A DNA stretch of 41,619 nt from Candidatus Poseidoniaceae archaeon (GTDB lineage: Archaea > Thermoplasmatota > Poseidoniia > Poseidoniales > Poseidoniaceae): positions 1-41,619 of the forward strand of contig JAOMOG010000013.1 in assembly GCA_028353405.1 (NCBI GenBank), written 5' to 3'. Position numbers and translations under genes: made by a program. This document shows, in pieces, positions 7,738 to 15,079 of this stretch (positions within the stretch are counted from its first letter, which is position 1; every line of letters begins with the position of its first letter). The notes under the pieces are model-generated. The model was not told the DNA's origin, made no database searches, and worked only from the letters and a program-made list of their open reading frames with translations.

Positions 7738-8645
7738 ATACAAGAGTTTTCGCAGTCGCTTCAATATCATTGCTTTTAGCGTTGATCACATTCAATGATT
7801 TAGTTGGTGATTGGGGTCGATTAGAAGGTGGATGGAGCAATCTAGTAATTTTCTTTAATGAATCATTGTGGCCACCTAACTGGTCCGTATTAGAAGCACA
7901 ATCGTATCCGGTTTGTGAAGAAAGTGTAGGTCTATTTTGTTCAGTTGCATGGATCGGTATGGTTGAAACTATCAAAATTGCCTTTGTATCAACTGCTTTT
8001 GGTTTTATTATCGCCTTGCCTTTAGCAGCCTTTGCTGCAAATAATTTATCTCCAAAATGGGTTTCATTTCCTGCGCGAGTAATTCTTTCAGCAATGAGAA
8101 GTTTACCTTCAATAATTTGGGCAATATTATTCGTTATTATTTTTGACATCGGCACACTTGCGGGGATATTTGCAATGACTTTTTACACAGTTGGCTATCT
8201 AGGGAAATTACAATTTGAATCTATAGAAGGCATTAGAAACGCACCTCTTGAAGCATCGAGAGCGATGGGAATGACTCGTGCAGAAATAACTTATCTAGTT
8301 GCGATACCTGAATCTGCAAATAATTTACTATCTCATCTTATGTTTATGTTTGAATATAATGTGAGACATGGAACTGTAATCGGTTTAGTCGGTGCCGGTG
8401 GTATTGGATTATACCTCAATACCTATCTTAAAATGTTACAATACGATAAAGTGGTTGCATTGTTGATTATCGTATTCATAGTGGTTGTTTTGATAGATAT
8501 GTTATCGATGATAATACGTTCCAAATTCACAGAAGAAGGAGATGTGCAAAGGCCCTCTTGGTCTACAATTCTTCTGCCAGCAAAGATGGCATCATCGCAT
8601 CATCACGGCAATTTTGTTCATCAAGAAGATGGCTCAGAAGAATGA
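7734..8645 (+). CDS. ABC importer permease, PhnE-like
   Basis: This 303-residue protein has about six membrane segments and the binding-protein-dependent permease core. The EAA coupling loop is visible as EASRAMGMTRAEITYLVAIP (about residues 172-191), followed by a glycine-rich GLVGAGGIGLYL, typical of PhnE-type permeases. An extra N-terminal helix and a loop with two cysteines (PVCEESVGLFC, about 58-68) precede the core and probably lie outside the cell. The C-terminus is hydrophilic and ends in a His-rich patch (SSHHHGNFVHQ) that could contact metal or be incidental. It is translationally coupled to the ATPase. It converges with the small winged-helix gene, whose stop is only three bases away. 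Confidence 0.9.
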   Translation: MNTRVFAVASISLLLALITFNDLVGDWGRLEGGWSNLVIFFNESLWPPNWSVLEAQSYPVCEESVGLFCSVAWIGMVETIKIAFVSTAFGFIIALPLAAFAANNLSPKWVSFPARVILSAMRSLPSIIWAILFVIIFDIGTLAGIFAMTFYTVGYLGKLQFESIEGIRNAPLEASRAMGMTRAEITYLVAIPESANNLLSHLMFMFEYNVRHGTVIGLVGAGGIGLYLNTYLKMLQYDKVVALLIIVFIVVVLIDMLSMIIRSKFTEEGDVQRPSWSTILLPAKMASSHHHGNFVHQEDGSEE

Positions 8646-8648
8646 ATC

Positions 8649-8864
8649 TTATTCAACTGCAATATGTAGTGAACCATCTTTGTAAAAGACTTGAATACGT
8701 TCAGGGACTTTCTTTGTCAGTGAAGCAATAGCTTCGTAAACATCATCATCTTCAACTTCAAAAACCTGTGCAGCATCCTCTGTCGACCAAGGAGTTAGGT
8801 GGAAATCTGATTGACGTAGCCACTCAAATAATCTAGCTTCTAACTCTGTCAATTCCGCCGCCAT
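8649..8864 (-). CDS. Small winged-helix-like protein
   Basis: This 71-residue acidic protein has an initial helix (TELEARLFEWLRQ) and a turn (HLTPWS). A helix-turn-helix-like pair follows (TEDAAQVFEVEDDDVYEAIASLTKK), then a two-strand wing (RIQVFYKDGSLHIAV). The size and order fit a single winged-helix domain with no partner domain. Its low positive charge makes direct DNA binding uncertain, so a protein-interaction role is possible. It faces the importer operon tail to tail and is not a strong candidate for that operon's repressor, because DtxR-family proteins are larger and carry metal-binding domains. Confidence 0.7.
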   Translation of the reverse strand: MAAELTELEARLFEWLRQSDFHLTPWSTEDAAQVFEVEDDDVYEAIASLTKKVPERIQVFYKDGSLHIAVE

Positions 8865-8928
8865 AGTATTGCCACAACGCTACCATTCAAAACAGCACCG
8901 CAAAATATGTAGTTTTACAAATCTCAAA

Positions 8929-9927
8929 TCAGTTGAGATTAACTATTCTTCGGCAACACTCTTCAGCATCGATATCTCCGTTGAGTAATGTATTCAATGC
9001 CTTGGTAAATGGAATCTTAATATTGTCATCTTCAGCTCTATCAATGAACATCCTTGTTGCTCTTACACCCTCAGCAACCATGTGCATCTCTTCCAATGCC
9101 TCATCTAGCGTTAATCCAGTTCCTAGTTTTTCACCCATAGTACGATTTCTTCCATGCGGTGAAGTTGCAGTAACATAAAGATCTCCTAATCCGGCAGGTC
9201 CGAATGCAACTTCTGCTCTTGCGCCTAGTTGGGGTAGCAATAAGCAACCTTCTTTGAATCCAGCCATAAAAATCGCAGCCTTGAGATTATCACCACCCAA
9301 TGTACCTACTTGTTTCAATCCATCAACTAATCCACATGCAAGTGCAACTACATTTTTGAAAGCACCCCAAAGTTCAGCACCTATTGGATCGGATGCAGGA
9401 TGTAAGATGAAAGTTTGAGTGGTTAACGTTTTTGCTAATTTCTTTGCAACAGAAACATCCTCGCTTGCAACCAATGCAGTAGTCATCACTCCCGCTGCGG
9501 CTTCTGGTGCGATGGTTGGACCAGTGACTACTGCCAAAGGATTAGCCATACCAGCAGCAGCCAATTTTTCTTGAATGGCATGTGAAATCATTTGATTATC
9601 AGGGGCCAATCCCTTGGCTAAATCGATAATAACGTGTCTTGGGCGTAGGTGTGGAATAACTTGATCTACTACATCCAAAATAACCGAAGAAGGTACTGCA
9701 AGAACCACAACTTCAACCCCGTCTAGGGTATCTGCAATATGCATTGATACATCCATGCCCTTGAGAGATAGCTTTGGCAGATACTTGTGATTGATATTTT
9801 CCATTGTTATGGATTCATAAACTTCTGACTCAATAGTCCATCCTTTGACCTTATGACCCTCATCAAGCCACATTTTAGCGATAGCGCTACCCCAATTTCC
9901 GAGGCCTAAAATTCCAATGGACACCAT
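8929..9927 (-). CDS. gpsA: Glycerol-3-phosphate dehydrogenase [NAD(P)+], bacterial type
   Basis: This enzyme reduces dihydroxyacetone phosphate to sn-glycerol-3-phosphate, the backbone of bacterial and eukaryotic ester lipids. The 332-residue product from the ATG at 9927 (an in-frame TTG lies at 9936) has the usual GpsA length. It shows GILGLGNWGSAIAK near the N-terminus for NAD(P), AVPSSVI, TGPTIA, and the catalytic-lysine motif GAFKNVVALACGLVDGL. The C-terminal substrate motif GLGDLYVTATSPHGRNR is also intact. Archaea normally make the opposite stereoisomer with an unrelated G1P dehydrogenase (EgsA). Reports on Marine Group II describe GpsA in genomes lacking EgsA, so this gene supports the MGII assignment. 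It may also serve glycerol catabolism. Confidence 0.95.
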   Translation of the reverse strand: MVSIGILGLGNWGSAIAKMWLDEGHKVKGWTIESEVYESITMENINHKYLPKLSLKGMDVSMHIADTLDGVEVVVLAVPSSVILDVVDQVIPHLRPRHVIIDLAKGLAPDNQMISHAIQEKLAAAGMANPLAVVTGPTIAPEAAAGVMTTALVASEDVSVAKKLAKTLTTQTFILHPASDPIGAELWGAFKNVVALACGLVDGLKQVGTLGGDNLKAAIFMAGFKEGCLLLPQLGARAEVAFGPAGLGDLYVTATSPHGRNRTMGEKLGTGLTLDEALEEMHMVAEGVRATRMFIDRAEDDNIKIPFTKALNTLLNGDIDAEECCRRIVNLN

Positions 9928-10023
9928 GTCAACCAATAGTCACCCTGAACCCTTTGCTTAAGTCGCTTACCACTGTAAGATAATGGTACAGTTAAGTTTT
10001 ACAACTTATTTGCTAATGCCAAA

Positions 10024-11142
10024 TCAGAAAAGATCATCATCAGAATCTTCTAAATTAATTGCTTCTTTCTTATCTTTTTTAGATTTCTTAGTAGCAGGTT
10101 TTTCTTCAACAGCAACGGTTTCCTTTACAGCAGGGGATTCTTCAACCGCTTCAAGATGCATTTGTTGTTGTGCTTTGCGAGCAGCGATTGCATTCTCAGA
10201 ACTTCCGCTTTGAAGGGTGAGTGCTATCCTTCTATCCTCGCGAGCCTTACGCTCAAGTTGTCTATGGCGTGATTTTTCGATATTTTGTAGCATATACATT
10301 GCATCGTGTTCTAGCAATGGTGAATCCGAGATCAAGGTGATGTCTAACCATCCACCATCTTCAACGATGAAATCAGCCAGTGGTTCAAAGTTCAAGTCAG
10401 ACTTCTTGATTTGAGTATAATGCATTGCATTTCCACCGCGGTGGTCTACTCCAGAGAAGTGACAATAGAATTCCTTTGTTCCAATAGATTCTCTTACTTG
10501 GTCAAACAATTCTCCGTAATCCTCAGAGGTTCTCATTCTTCCATGGCCTCTGGCGTGAATGTGTGCAATATTGAGAACAGGTATTGTGCCTTCAACGTGA
10601 TTGACAACTTCTAGAACTTCTTCTAAACTGCCCCACAATTCTTGCCGTCCAGATGTTTCAACTCCAATTTTAGACGGAGTGCCATCCTTTATCCAAGGGA
10701 ATACAGGGAATTCATCTTCATCATCATGCCATATTTCGGCAACTCGATCGACAATTCCTGCGAATACATTAGCAACTTGCTCGTTAGCAGCAGTTCCACG
10801 ACCCATGTCACCATAATGGCCAGCGTGTAAAGTGATATGGCGAGCATTGATTGTACGGGCTGCTTGTAAAGTGGATTCAATCTTGGTTAGACTTCGACCC
10901 CTCTCAACTTTGTTACCCAATAATTCTGAATAATAGGGTCCATGAATGTTCATTTCAAACTCTGTTTTGTTTGAAAGTACACCAGCTTGCCAATATTGCT
11001 CAAAGTGATTTGGAGCAACCATACGAACGGTTTGAACTTCCATTGTTTCCAATCCGAGTGAAATGATATCATCCATTCCTTCAACAATTGTCCTACCTTT
11101 ACAGGACAATGGAATTCCGGCTGGACCTAACTTGATTGGCAT
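10024..11142 (-). CDS. Endonuclease IV-like TIM-barrel protein with charged C-terminal tail
   Basis: This 372-residue protein starts at the ATG at 11142, eight bases after a strong GGGGAGGT site. A TTG at 11166 is in frame but less likely. Residues 1-300 match the xylose isomerase-like/AP endonuclease 2 barrel. Candidate metal ligands, by pattern, are His67 (NIHGPYY), His106 and His109 (LHAGHYG), Glu162 (VETSGR), His194 (NIAHIH), His228 (CHFSG), His241 and Asp273 (LISDSP). Two positions that are usually Asp and Glu in Nfo seem to be Asn191 and Asp273, so metal binding or activity may differ. Residues after about 305 are a long Lys/Glu/Ala-rich tail ending in DDDLF, absent from bacterial Nfo; it may bind DNA partners such as a sliding clamp. 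Likely role: cleavage at abasic sites. A sugar isomerase is a weaker alternative. Confidence 0.8.
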   Translation of the reverse strand: MPIKLGPAGIPLSCKGRTIVEGMDDIISLGLETMEVQTVRMVAPNHFEQYWQAGVLSNKTEFEMNIHGPYYSELLGNKVERGRSLTKIESTLQAARTINARHITLHAGHYGDMGRGTAANEQVANVFAGIVDRVAEIWHDDEDEFPVFPWIKDGTPSKIGVETSGRQELWGSLEEVLEVVNHVEGTIPVLNIAHIHARGHGRMRTSEDYGELFDQVRESIGTKEFYCHFSGVDHRGGNAMHYTQIKKSDLNFEPLADFIVEDGGWLDITLISDSPLLEHDAMYMLQNIEKSRHRQLERKAREDRRIALTLQSGSSENAIAARKAQQQMHLEAVEESPAVKETVAVEEKPATKKSKKDKKEAINLEDSDDDLF

Positions 11143-11237
11143 AGCATGACCTCCCCGCAGAACCAACCCAATTGTCGCCTCTCCTTAACCCCTTTCTGTT
11201 GGCTGTTTGCCAAATCTATTATTTTTCTTCCCATTTC

Positions 11238-11250
11238 ACTATAATAGAAC
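11238..11250 (+). promoter_or_regulatory. TATA-like element before riboflavin operon
   Basis: ACTATAATAG lies about 50 bases before the ribB start, in an A/T-rich gap between divergent genes. It is a plausible TBP site for the riboflavin operon. No riboswitch-like structure is evident. Confidence 0.35.
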
Positions 11251-11288
11251 ATACGACTATCTATGAAGTAGGGGCATAACGAGTGGTC

Positions 11289-11996
11289 ATGGACGAGGCG
11301 GTATCTAGGGCTATTAACGCCTTCAAACTTGGCAATCCGATTTGCCTTTTTGACTCTGAAAACAGGGAAGGGGAAACCGATTTACTATTCCCAGGGCAAT
11401 TCGCTCAGCCTGCGACAATGCGTCAATTGAGAAAGGATTGTGGAGGATTACTCTTTTTGGCAATAGGACATGATGTAGGAGAGTTATTTTCTCTACCATT
11501 TTTACAAGACCTACATACTCATCCAGCATTGGTTTCAGATAATTTGGTACTAAAGGAATTAATTACCAATGATTTACGTTATGATTCACGCTCAGCATTT
11601 ACACTTTCATTAAATCATCGTGGAACATATACTGGGATTACAGATCATGACAGAGCTTTGACAACACGCCGTTTTGCAGAATTGTCAGAAGAATGCCAAC
11701 AGGCTGGAATTAGCGGAGAAGAAGCCAGAAAAGCACTTGGTAACGAGTTTAGGACACCAGGGCACATTCCGGTTTGTAGGGAGTCAGAAGGTGGATTATC
11801 TCGGCGCCAAGGACATACTGAGTTGGCTGTAGGGCTGGCGCGTCTTGCGAACATGACTCCTGTGGTCATCGGCGCAGAGATGTTACAGTCAGATGGTGAT
11901 GGAGCATTGTCAGTAGAGGATGCACGTGCTTGGGCTATGCAGAGAGACATTCCATTCCTCGAAGGGGCACAATTAATCGATGCTCTAAATTTATAA
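11289..11996 (+). CDS. ribB: 3,4-dihydroxy-2-butanone 4-phosphate synthase
   Basis: This enzyme converts ribulose 5-phosphate to 3,4-dihydroxy-2-butanone 4-phosphate plus formate, the four-carbon precursor of riboflavin. The 235-residue product carries the acidic metal and substrate loop DSENREGETDL near the N-terminus. It also has RHGHTELAV-like GHTELAVGLARLA and VVIGAEML in the C-terminal half, as in monofunctional RibB. No GTP cyclohydrolase II domain is fused. The ATG at 11289 is preferred; a GTG at 11283 is in frame. It is the first gene of a four-gene flavin operon and is separated from ribL by 56 bases. Confidence 0.95.
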   Translation: MDEAVSRAINAFKLGNPICLFDSENREGETDLLFPGQFAQPATMRQLRKDCGGLLFLAIGHDVGELFSLPFLQDLHTHPALVSDNLVLKELITNDLRYDSRSAFTLSLNHRGTYTGITDHDRALTTRRFAELSEECQQAGISGEEARKALGNEFRTPGHIPVCRESEGGLSRRQGHTELAVGLARLANMTPVVIGAEMLQSDGDGALSVEDARAWAMQRDIPFLEGAQLIDALNL

Positions 11997-12052
11997 TTTA
12001 CCAACCGATATTGAAAAGAATAGCAACCTGTTGCAAGTGATGAGGTGAGACG

Positions 12053-12517
12053 ATGAAGAGGGTAATGGCGGTTGGAGTTTTTGACTTACTCCACGCAGGA
12101 CATTTACATTACTTAGAGCAAGCCAAAGCATTGGGAGACCACCTCACAGTAGTTGTTGCACACGATGATACTGTGCGAAAGAGAAAGCATGAACCGGTTA
12201 CTGGACAAGACTTACGCCGTAGAATGGTTGAAGGATTAAAACCAGTAGATGATTCAATAATTGGTAATCCCCCAAATGTACCTATTTTTGATATCTTACC
12301 AATTGTTAATCCAGATATCATTGCACTTGGTTATGATCAAATTCATGCGGTAGAGAAAATAAAATCTCAATTATTGGAATTAGGTCTTGATTCTATAGAA
12401 GTTACTAGGGTTGAGGGTCTTAATGATGATCTAGATGGTACTCGTAAGATTATTGCCCGAATATTAGAATTGGCTGCAGAGAGAAAACAATCGGATGACT
12501 CAAAGGATGGTGAATGA
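12053..12517 (+). CDS. ribL: FAD synthetase, archaeal nucleotidyltransferase type
   Basis: This 154-residue cytidylyltransferase-fold enzyme should adenylate FMN to FAD with ATP. It shows the nucleotidyltransferase HxGH motif as HAGHLHYL (residues 15-22) after GVFDLLHAG, basic residues RKRKHEP, and the GYDQ motif near residue 98. Glycerol-3-phosphate cytidylyltransferase is a close relative, so sequence alone is not decisive. The position inside a riboflavin operon and the archaeal RibL-like length favour FAD synthetase. A GAGGTGA site lies five bases before the ATG. Its stop directly abuts the ATG of ribE. Confidence 0.9.
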   Translation: MKRVMAVGVFDLLHAGHLHYLEQAKALGDHLTVVVAHDDTVRKRKHEPVTGQDLRRRMVEGLKPVDDSIIGNPPNVPIFDILPIVNPDIIALGYDQIHAVEKIKSQLLELGLDSIEVTRVEGLNDDLDGTRKIIARILELAAERKQSDDSKDGE

Positions 12518-13117
12518 ATGTTCACTGGAATCGTTCAAGGCATTGCAACAATCAATGCCACTTCACAAAGCGATTCGGTTATGAACTTGACAATCACTTT
12601 GCCAGGAACAGAAAACCTACAAGTTGGTGCAAGTGTTAGTATCGATGGAGTCTGTTTGACAGTGACTTCAATAGATGGTTCAAATGTCAATTTTGATGTT
12701 ATTGCAGAAACATTACACAGAACAACACTCTCAGACTTGGAGATGGGTAGTGAAGTTAATTTTGAACGAGCACTTCGTTTTGGAGATGAGTTGGGCGGTC
12801 ATCTATTGTCCGGCCACATTATGTCGGCTGGATTGATTCATTCGATCACAGAAAATGGTGGAGGTAAAGACATATCTATTATCGCTCCACCTTCATTGCA
12901 AAAGTACATCATCGAGAAAGGATTTGTCGCAATAGATGGTATTTCATTAACAGTTGGAGTAGTTGAATCAAATATTTTCGCACTGCATATCATCCCTGAA
13001 ACCCTCCGCATGACAACTTTAGGTTCAAAACAAGAGGGTGACGCAGTGAACATTGAGATAGATTCAAACACTCAAACAATCGTATCTACAGTAGAGAGAA
13101 TACTTGCAGAGAAGTGA
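12518..13117 (+). CDS. ribE: Riboflavin synthase, alpha-subunit (bacterial) type
   Basis: This enzyme dismutates two molecules of 6,7-dimethyl-8-ribityllumazine to riboflavin. The 199-residue product begins MFTGIVQG and consists of two homologous lumazine-binding barrels, at about 1-90 and 95-190. Both carry the SIDGVCLTV or AIDGISLTV motif, and the first is followed by the conserved AETLHRTTLS. Euryarchaeota such as Methanocaldococcus instead use RibC, a protein related to lumazine synthase, so this is a bacterial-type replacement. Its ATG directly follows the ribL stop, so translation is coupled. The next gene, ribH, starts five bases after its stop. Confidence 0.95.
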   Translation: MFTGIVQGIATINATSQSDSVMNLTITLPGTENLQVGASVSIDGVCLTVTSIDGSNVNFDVIAETLHRTTLSDLEMGSEVNFERALRFGDELGGHLLSGHIMSAGLIHSITENGGGKDISIIAPPSLQKYIIEKGFVAIDGISLTVGVVESNIFALHIIPETLRMTTLGSKQEGDAVNIEIDSNTQTIVSTVERILAEK

Positions 13118-13121
13118 TATC

Positions 13122-13517
13122 ATGGCTAAAATTTCTATTATTTGTGGATCGTACCATAAGGAACAAATCTCCCGAATGCTAGAGTTTGCTGAGGAAGAAG
13201 CGGATCTCTTAGGTTTAGAAATTGCCGAGGTAGTATGGGTTCCAGGTTCAATGGAAATCCCCCTCGCTCTTGAAAGACAATTGCGTAGAGATGAAATCGA
13301 TGCAGCCGTATGCTTGGGAATTATTGAGAAAGGACAAACAAAACATGGTTTAGCAATGGGCCAAGCAGTTACTAAAGCAATAGTTGATTTACAATTAAAA
13401 CATGACAAACCAATCGGTTTAGGGATTATCGGACCGGGTGCAAAGCCGGAACACATTGAGCCGCGTATTGAGCCTCATGCTAGAGCTGCGGTTTCTGCAA
13501 TTTCTTCAATGCTGTGA
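13122..13517 (+). CDS. ribH: 6,7-dimethyl-8-ribityllumazine synthase
   Basis: This enzyme condenses the RibB product with the pyrimidine 5-amino-6-ribitylamino-uracil to form lumazine. The ATG at 13122 gives 131 residues, close to short archaeal lumazine synthases; an upstream TTG at 13104 would overlap ribE. Visible motifs are WVPGSMEIPLAL near residue 43, AAVCLGIIEKGQTKHG for the phosphate and catalytic-His region, and GLGIIGPGAKPEHIEPR near the end. The pyrimidine-branch genes (GTP cyclohydrolase, deaminase and reductase) are not in the window. The last 43 bases overlap the 3' end of the convergent membrane-protein gene. Confidence 0.93.
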   Translation: MAKISIICGSYHKEQISRMLEFAEEEADLLGLEIAEVVWVPGSMEIPLALERQLRRDEIDAAVCLGIIEKGQTKHGLAMGQAVTKAIVDLQLKHDKPIGLGIIGPGAKPEHIEPRIEPHARAAVSAISSML

Positions 13518-14017
13518 GTTTTCTCTTTCTTCAAAATATACCAATACACAGTGCCAAGAACAATCGCTTGTGGCCAGAAGAACCACCATTCACTCCACCT
13601 GGCTCCATCTATCATAAAATCGCTGAATGGATATAGGAATGGGGTTGGAAAGAAACTAATCGTATGGCCAGGAATATCCAATAAGATATGGAAAAACCAA
13701 GGTAAGACAAATATCCATGCCATATATTTAGGATTTTCATGATTCTTTGCCCTTAGAATGTACCAGGCAGCTAGAAATAAAATTAATACAATTGTCAAAG
13801 AATGAGACCATTGATAGATACTCCACGCGATTGGTAAGTCGGAAGTAACTGTATTTTCATCCACTTGGACCGGCTTTATGCTGTAGATTAAACCATAAAT
13901 AGCCGAAGGTACGAATGCGACTAAATCAGGAAGGACCCCCATCGGTCCACTAACTTTCCACGACATCTTGCCTCTGGTTAATGCCATCCCCCATAGCCAG
14001 TGTGAAATAACATCCAT
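13475..14017 (-). CDS. Polytopic membrane protein, possibly YdjM/DUF457-like
   Basis: From the ATG at 14017 this 180-residue protein has about four membrane segments. The layout starts DVISHWLWG, continues GVLPDL, then SIYQWSHSL, and later FHILLDIPGH. The spaced Asp and His residues in membrane-facing loops recall the YdjM/DUF457 family of predicted membrane-bound metal-dependent hydrolases. The gene converges on ribH and overlaps its end by 43 bases. Upstream it is divergent from thioredoxin reductase. Family assignment is tentative; the membrane-protein call is firm. Confidence 0.75.
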   Translation of the reverse strand: MDVISHWLWGMALTRGKMSWKVSGPMGVLPDLVAFVPSAIYGLIYSIKPVQVDENTVTSDLPIAWSIYQWSHSLTIVLILFLAAWYILRAKNHENPKYMAWIFVLPWFFHILLDIPGHTISFFPTPFLYPFSDFMIDGARWSEWWFFWPQAIVLGTVYWYILKKEKTHSIEEIAETAALA

Positions 14018-14093
14018 ATCTCTAGGGCGGCATTGTTTTACTCTTGAATGTTGATAGACAATGTTCAAGGATTCTATCCTCTCCGCAAAGGAT

Positions 14094-15026
14094 ATGGGCG
14101 ACGATATACACAATGTAATCATCATCGGAAGTGGACCTGCTGGATACACTGCTGGACTCTATGCTGCACGTGCGATGTTAGAACCCCTAATGTTCGCTGG
14201 ATATATGTCGGGAGGGCAATTAATGCTCACAAGTGATGTTGAGAACTTCCCTGGCTATCCAAAAGGTATTGGCGGCCCTGAGATGATGATGGAATTAAGA
14301 GAACAAGCAGAACGCTTCGGACTAAAGGTCGAGGATAAAAATGTTGAATCAGTAGACCTTTCAGAGAAACCATACAAAGTTGTAGTTGAGGGTGAGACAT
14401 TTTTGACCCATGCAATAATCGTTTCAACCGGTGCAGAATCCATTTGGCTCGGTGCTAAAGGTGAAGCAGAGCAGAAAGGACGGGGAATTTCAACATGTGC
14501 TACATGTGATGGGGCTTTCTTTAGAGACGAGGAAGTATTGGTTATAGGTGGTGGAGATTCTGCTTGTGAAGAAGCAACATTCTTGACTCGCTTTGCAAGT
14601 AAAGTTACACTCCTCCATCGCAGAGATGTTTTCAAAGCATCAACAATAATGTATGAAAGAGCATTAAATAACGACAAGATTGAAATCAAAACCTTTAGAC
14701 AAATTAAGGAATGGTTAAGTGATGAAAAAGGATTGACTGGGGCTGTTATTGAAGATCCACGAGATGGTTCAACGTCAACAATAGCGGCAACGGGGGCATT
14801 CATTGCGATTGGCCATACTCCAATTACTTCATTCCTAGAAGGACAAGTAGAAACTGATGGAGAAGGATACATTTTGCATAAGAAACACACTATGACTTCG
14901 GTCGAAGGTGTATTTGCGGCTGGAGATGTAGTTGATACCCGTTACAAACAGGCCATTACCGCTGCTGGGATGGGATGTCAGGCAGCAATGGATGTTGAAA
15001 AGTGGCTAGAAGATAACGTCGAGTGA
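14094..15026 (+). CDS. trxB: Thioredoxin reductase
   Basis: This FAD- and pyridine-nucleotide-dependent disulfide reductase transfers electrons to thioredoxin. The 310-residue length is typical. It has the FAD motif GSGPAGYTAG near residue 12, the redox-active pair Cys135-Ala-Thr-Cys138 followed by Asp-Gly, the NAD(P) motif GGGDSACEEA, and the C-terminal FAD motif GVFAAGDV. The active-site sequence CATCDGAFF matches the low-molecular-weight class. The ATG at 14094 is chosen because it begins just before the first beta strand; an earlier ATG at 14061 adds an 11-residue tail. The E1-like/rhodanese gene follows closely and may be co-transcribed, linking thiol redox with sulfur transfer. Confidence 0.95.
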   Translation: MGDDIHNVIIIGSGPAGYTAGLYAARAMLEPLMFAGYMSGGQLMLTSDVENFPGYPKGIGGPEMMMELREQAERFGLKVEDKNVESVDLSEKPYKVVVEGETFLTHAIIVSTGAESIWLGAKGEAEQKGRGISTCATCDGAFFRDEEVLVIGGGDSACEEATFLTRFASKVTLLHRRDVFKASTIMYERALNNDKIEIKTFRQIKEWLSDEKGLTGAVIEDPRDGSTSTIAATGAFIAIGHTPITSFLEGQVETDGEGYILHKKHTMTSVEGVFAAGDVVDTRYKQAITAAGMGCQAAMDVEKWLEDNVE

Positions 15027-15079
15027 GACACATTTCACTTCTCCGGCGGATTCATTGCTATGATGCCGCTGGCCGGTCT

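Noticed and set aside
7700-8155. 151-codon minus-strand frame inside the permease gene
   Set aside because: It is a shadow of the PhnE-like permease, which has the EAA motif and coupling to the ATPase.
13551-13742. Plus-strand frame inside the membrane-protein gene at 13475-14017
   Set aside because: It is antisense to a gene with clear membrane helices and conserved His/Asp motifs.
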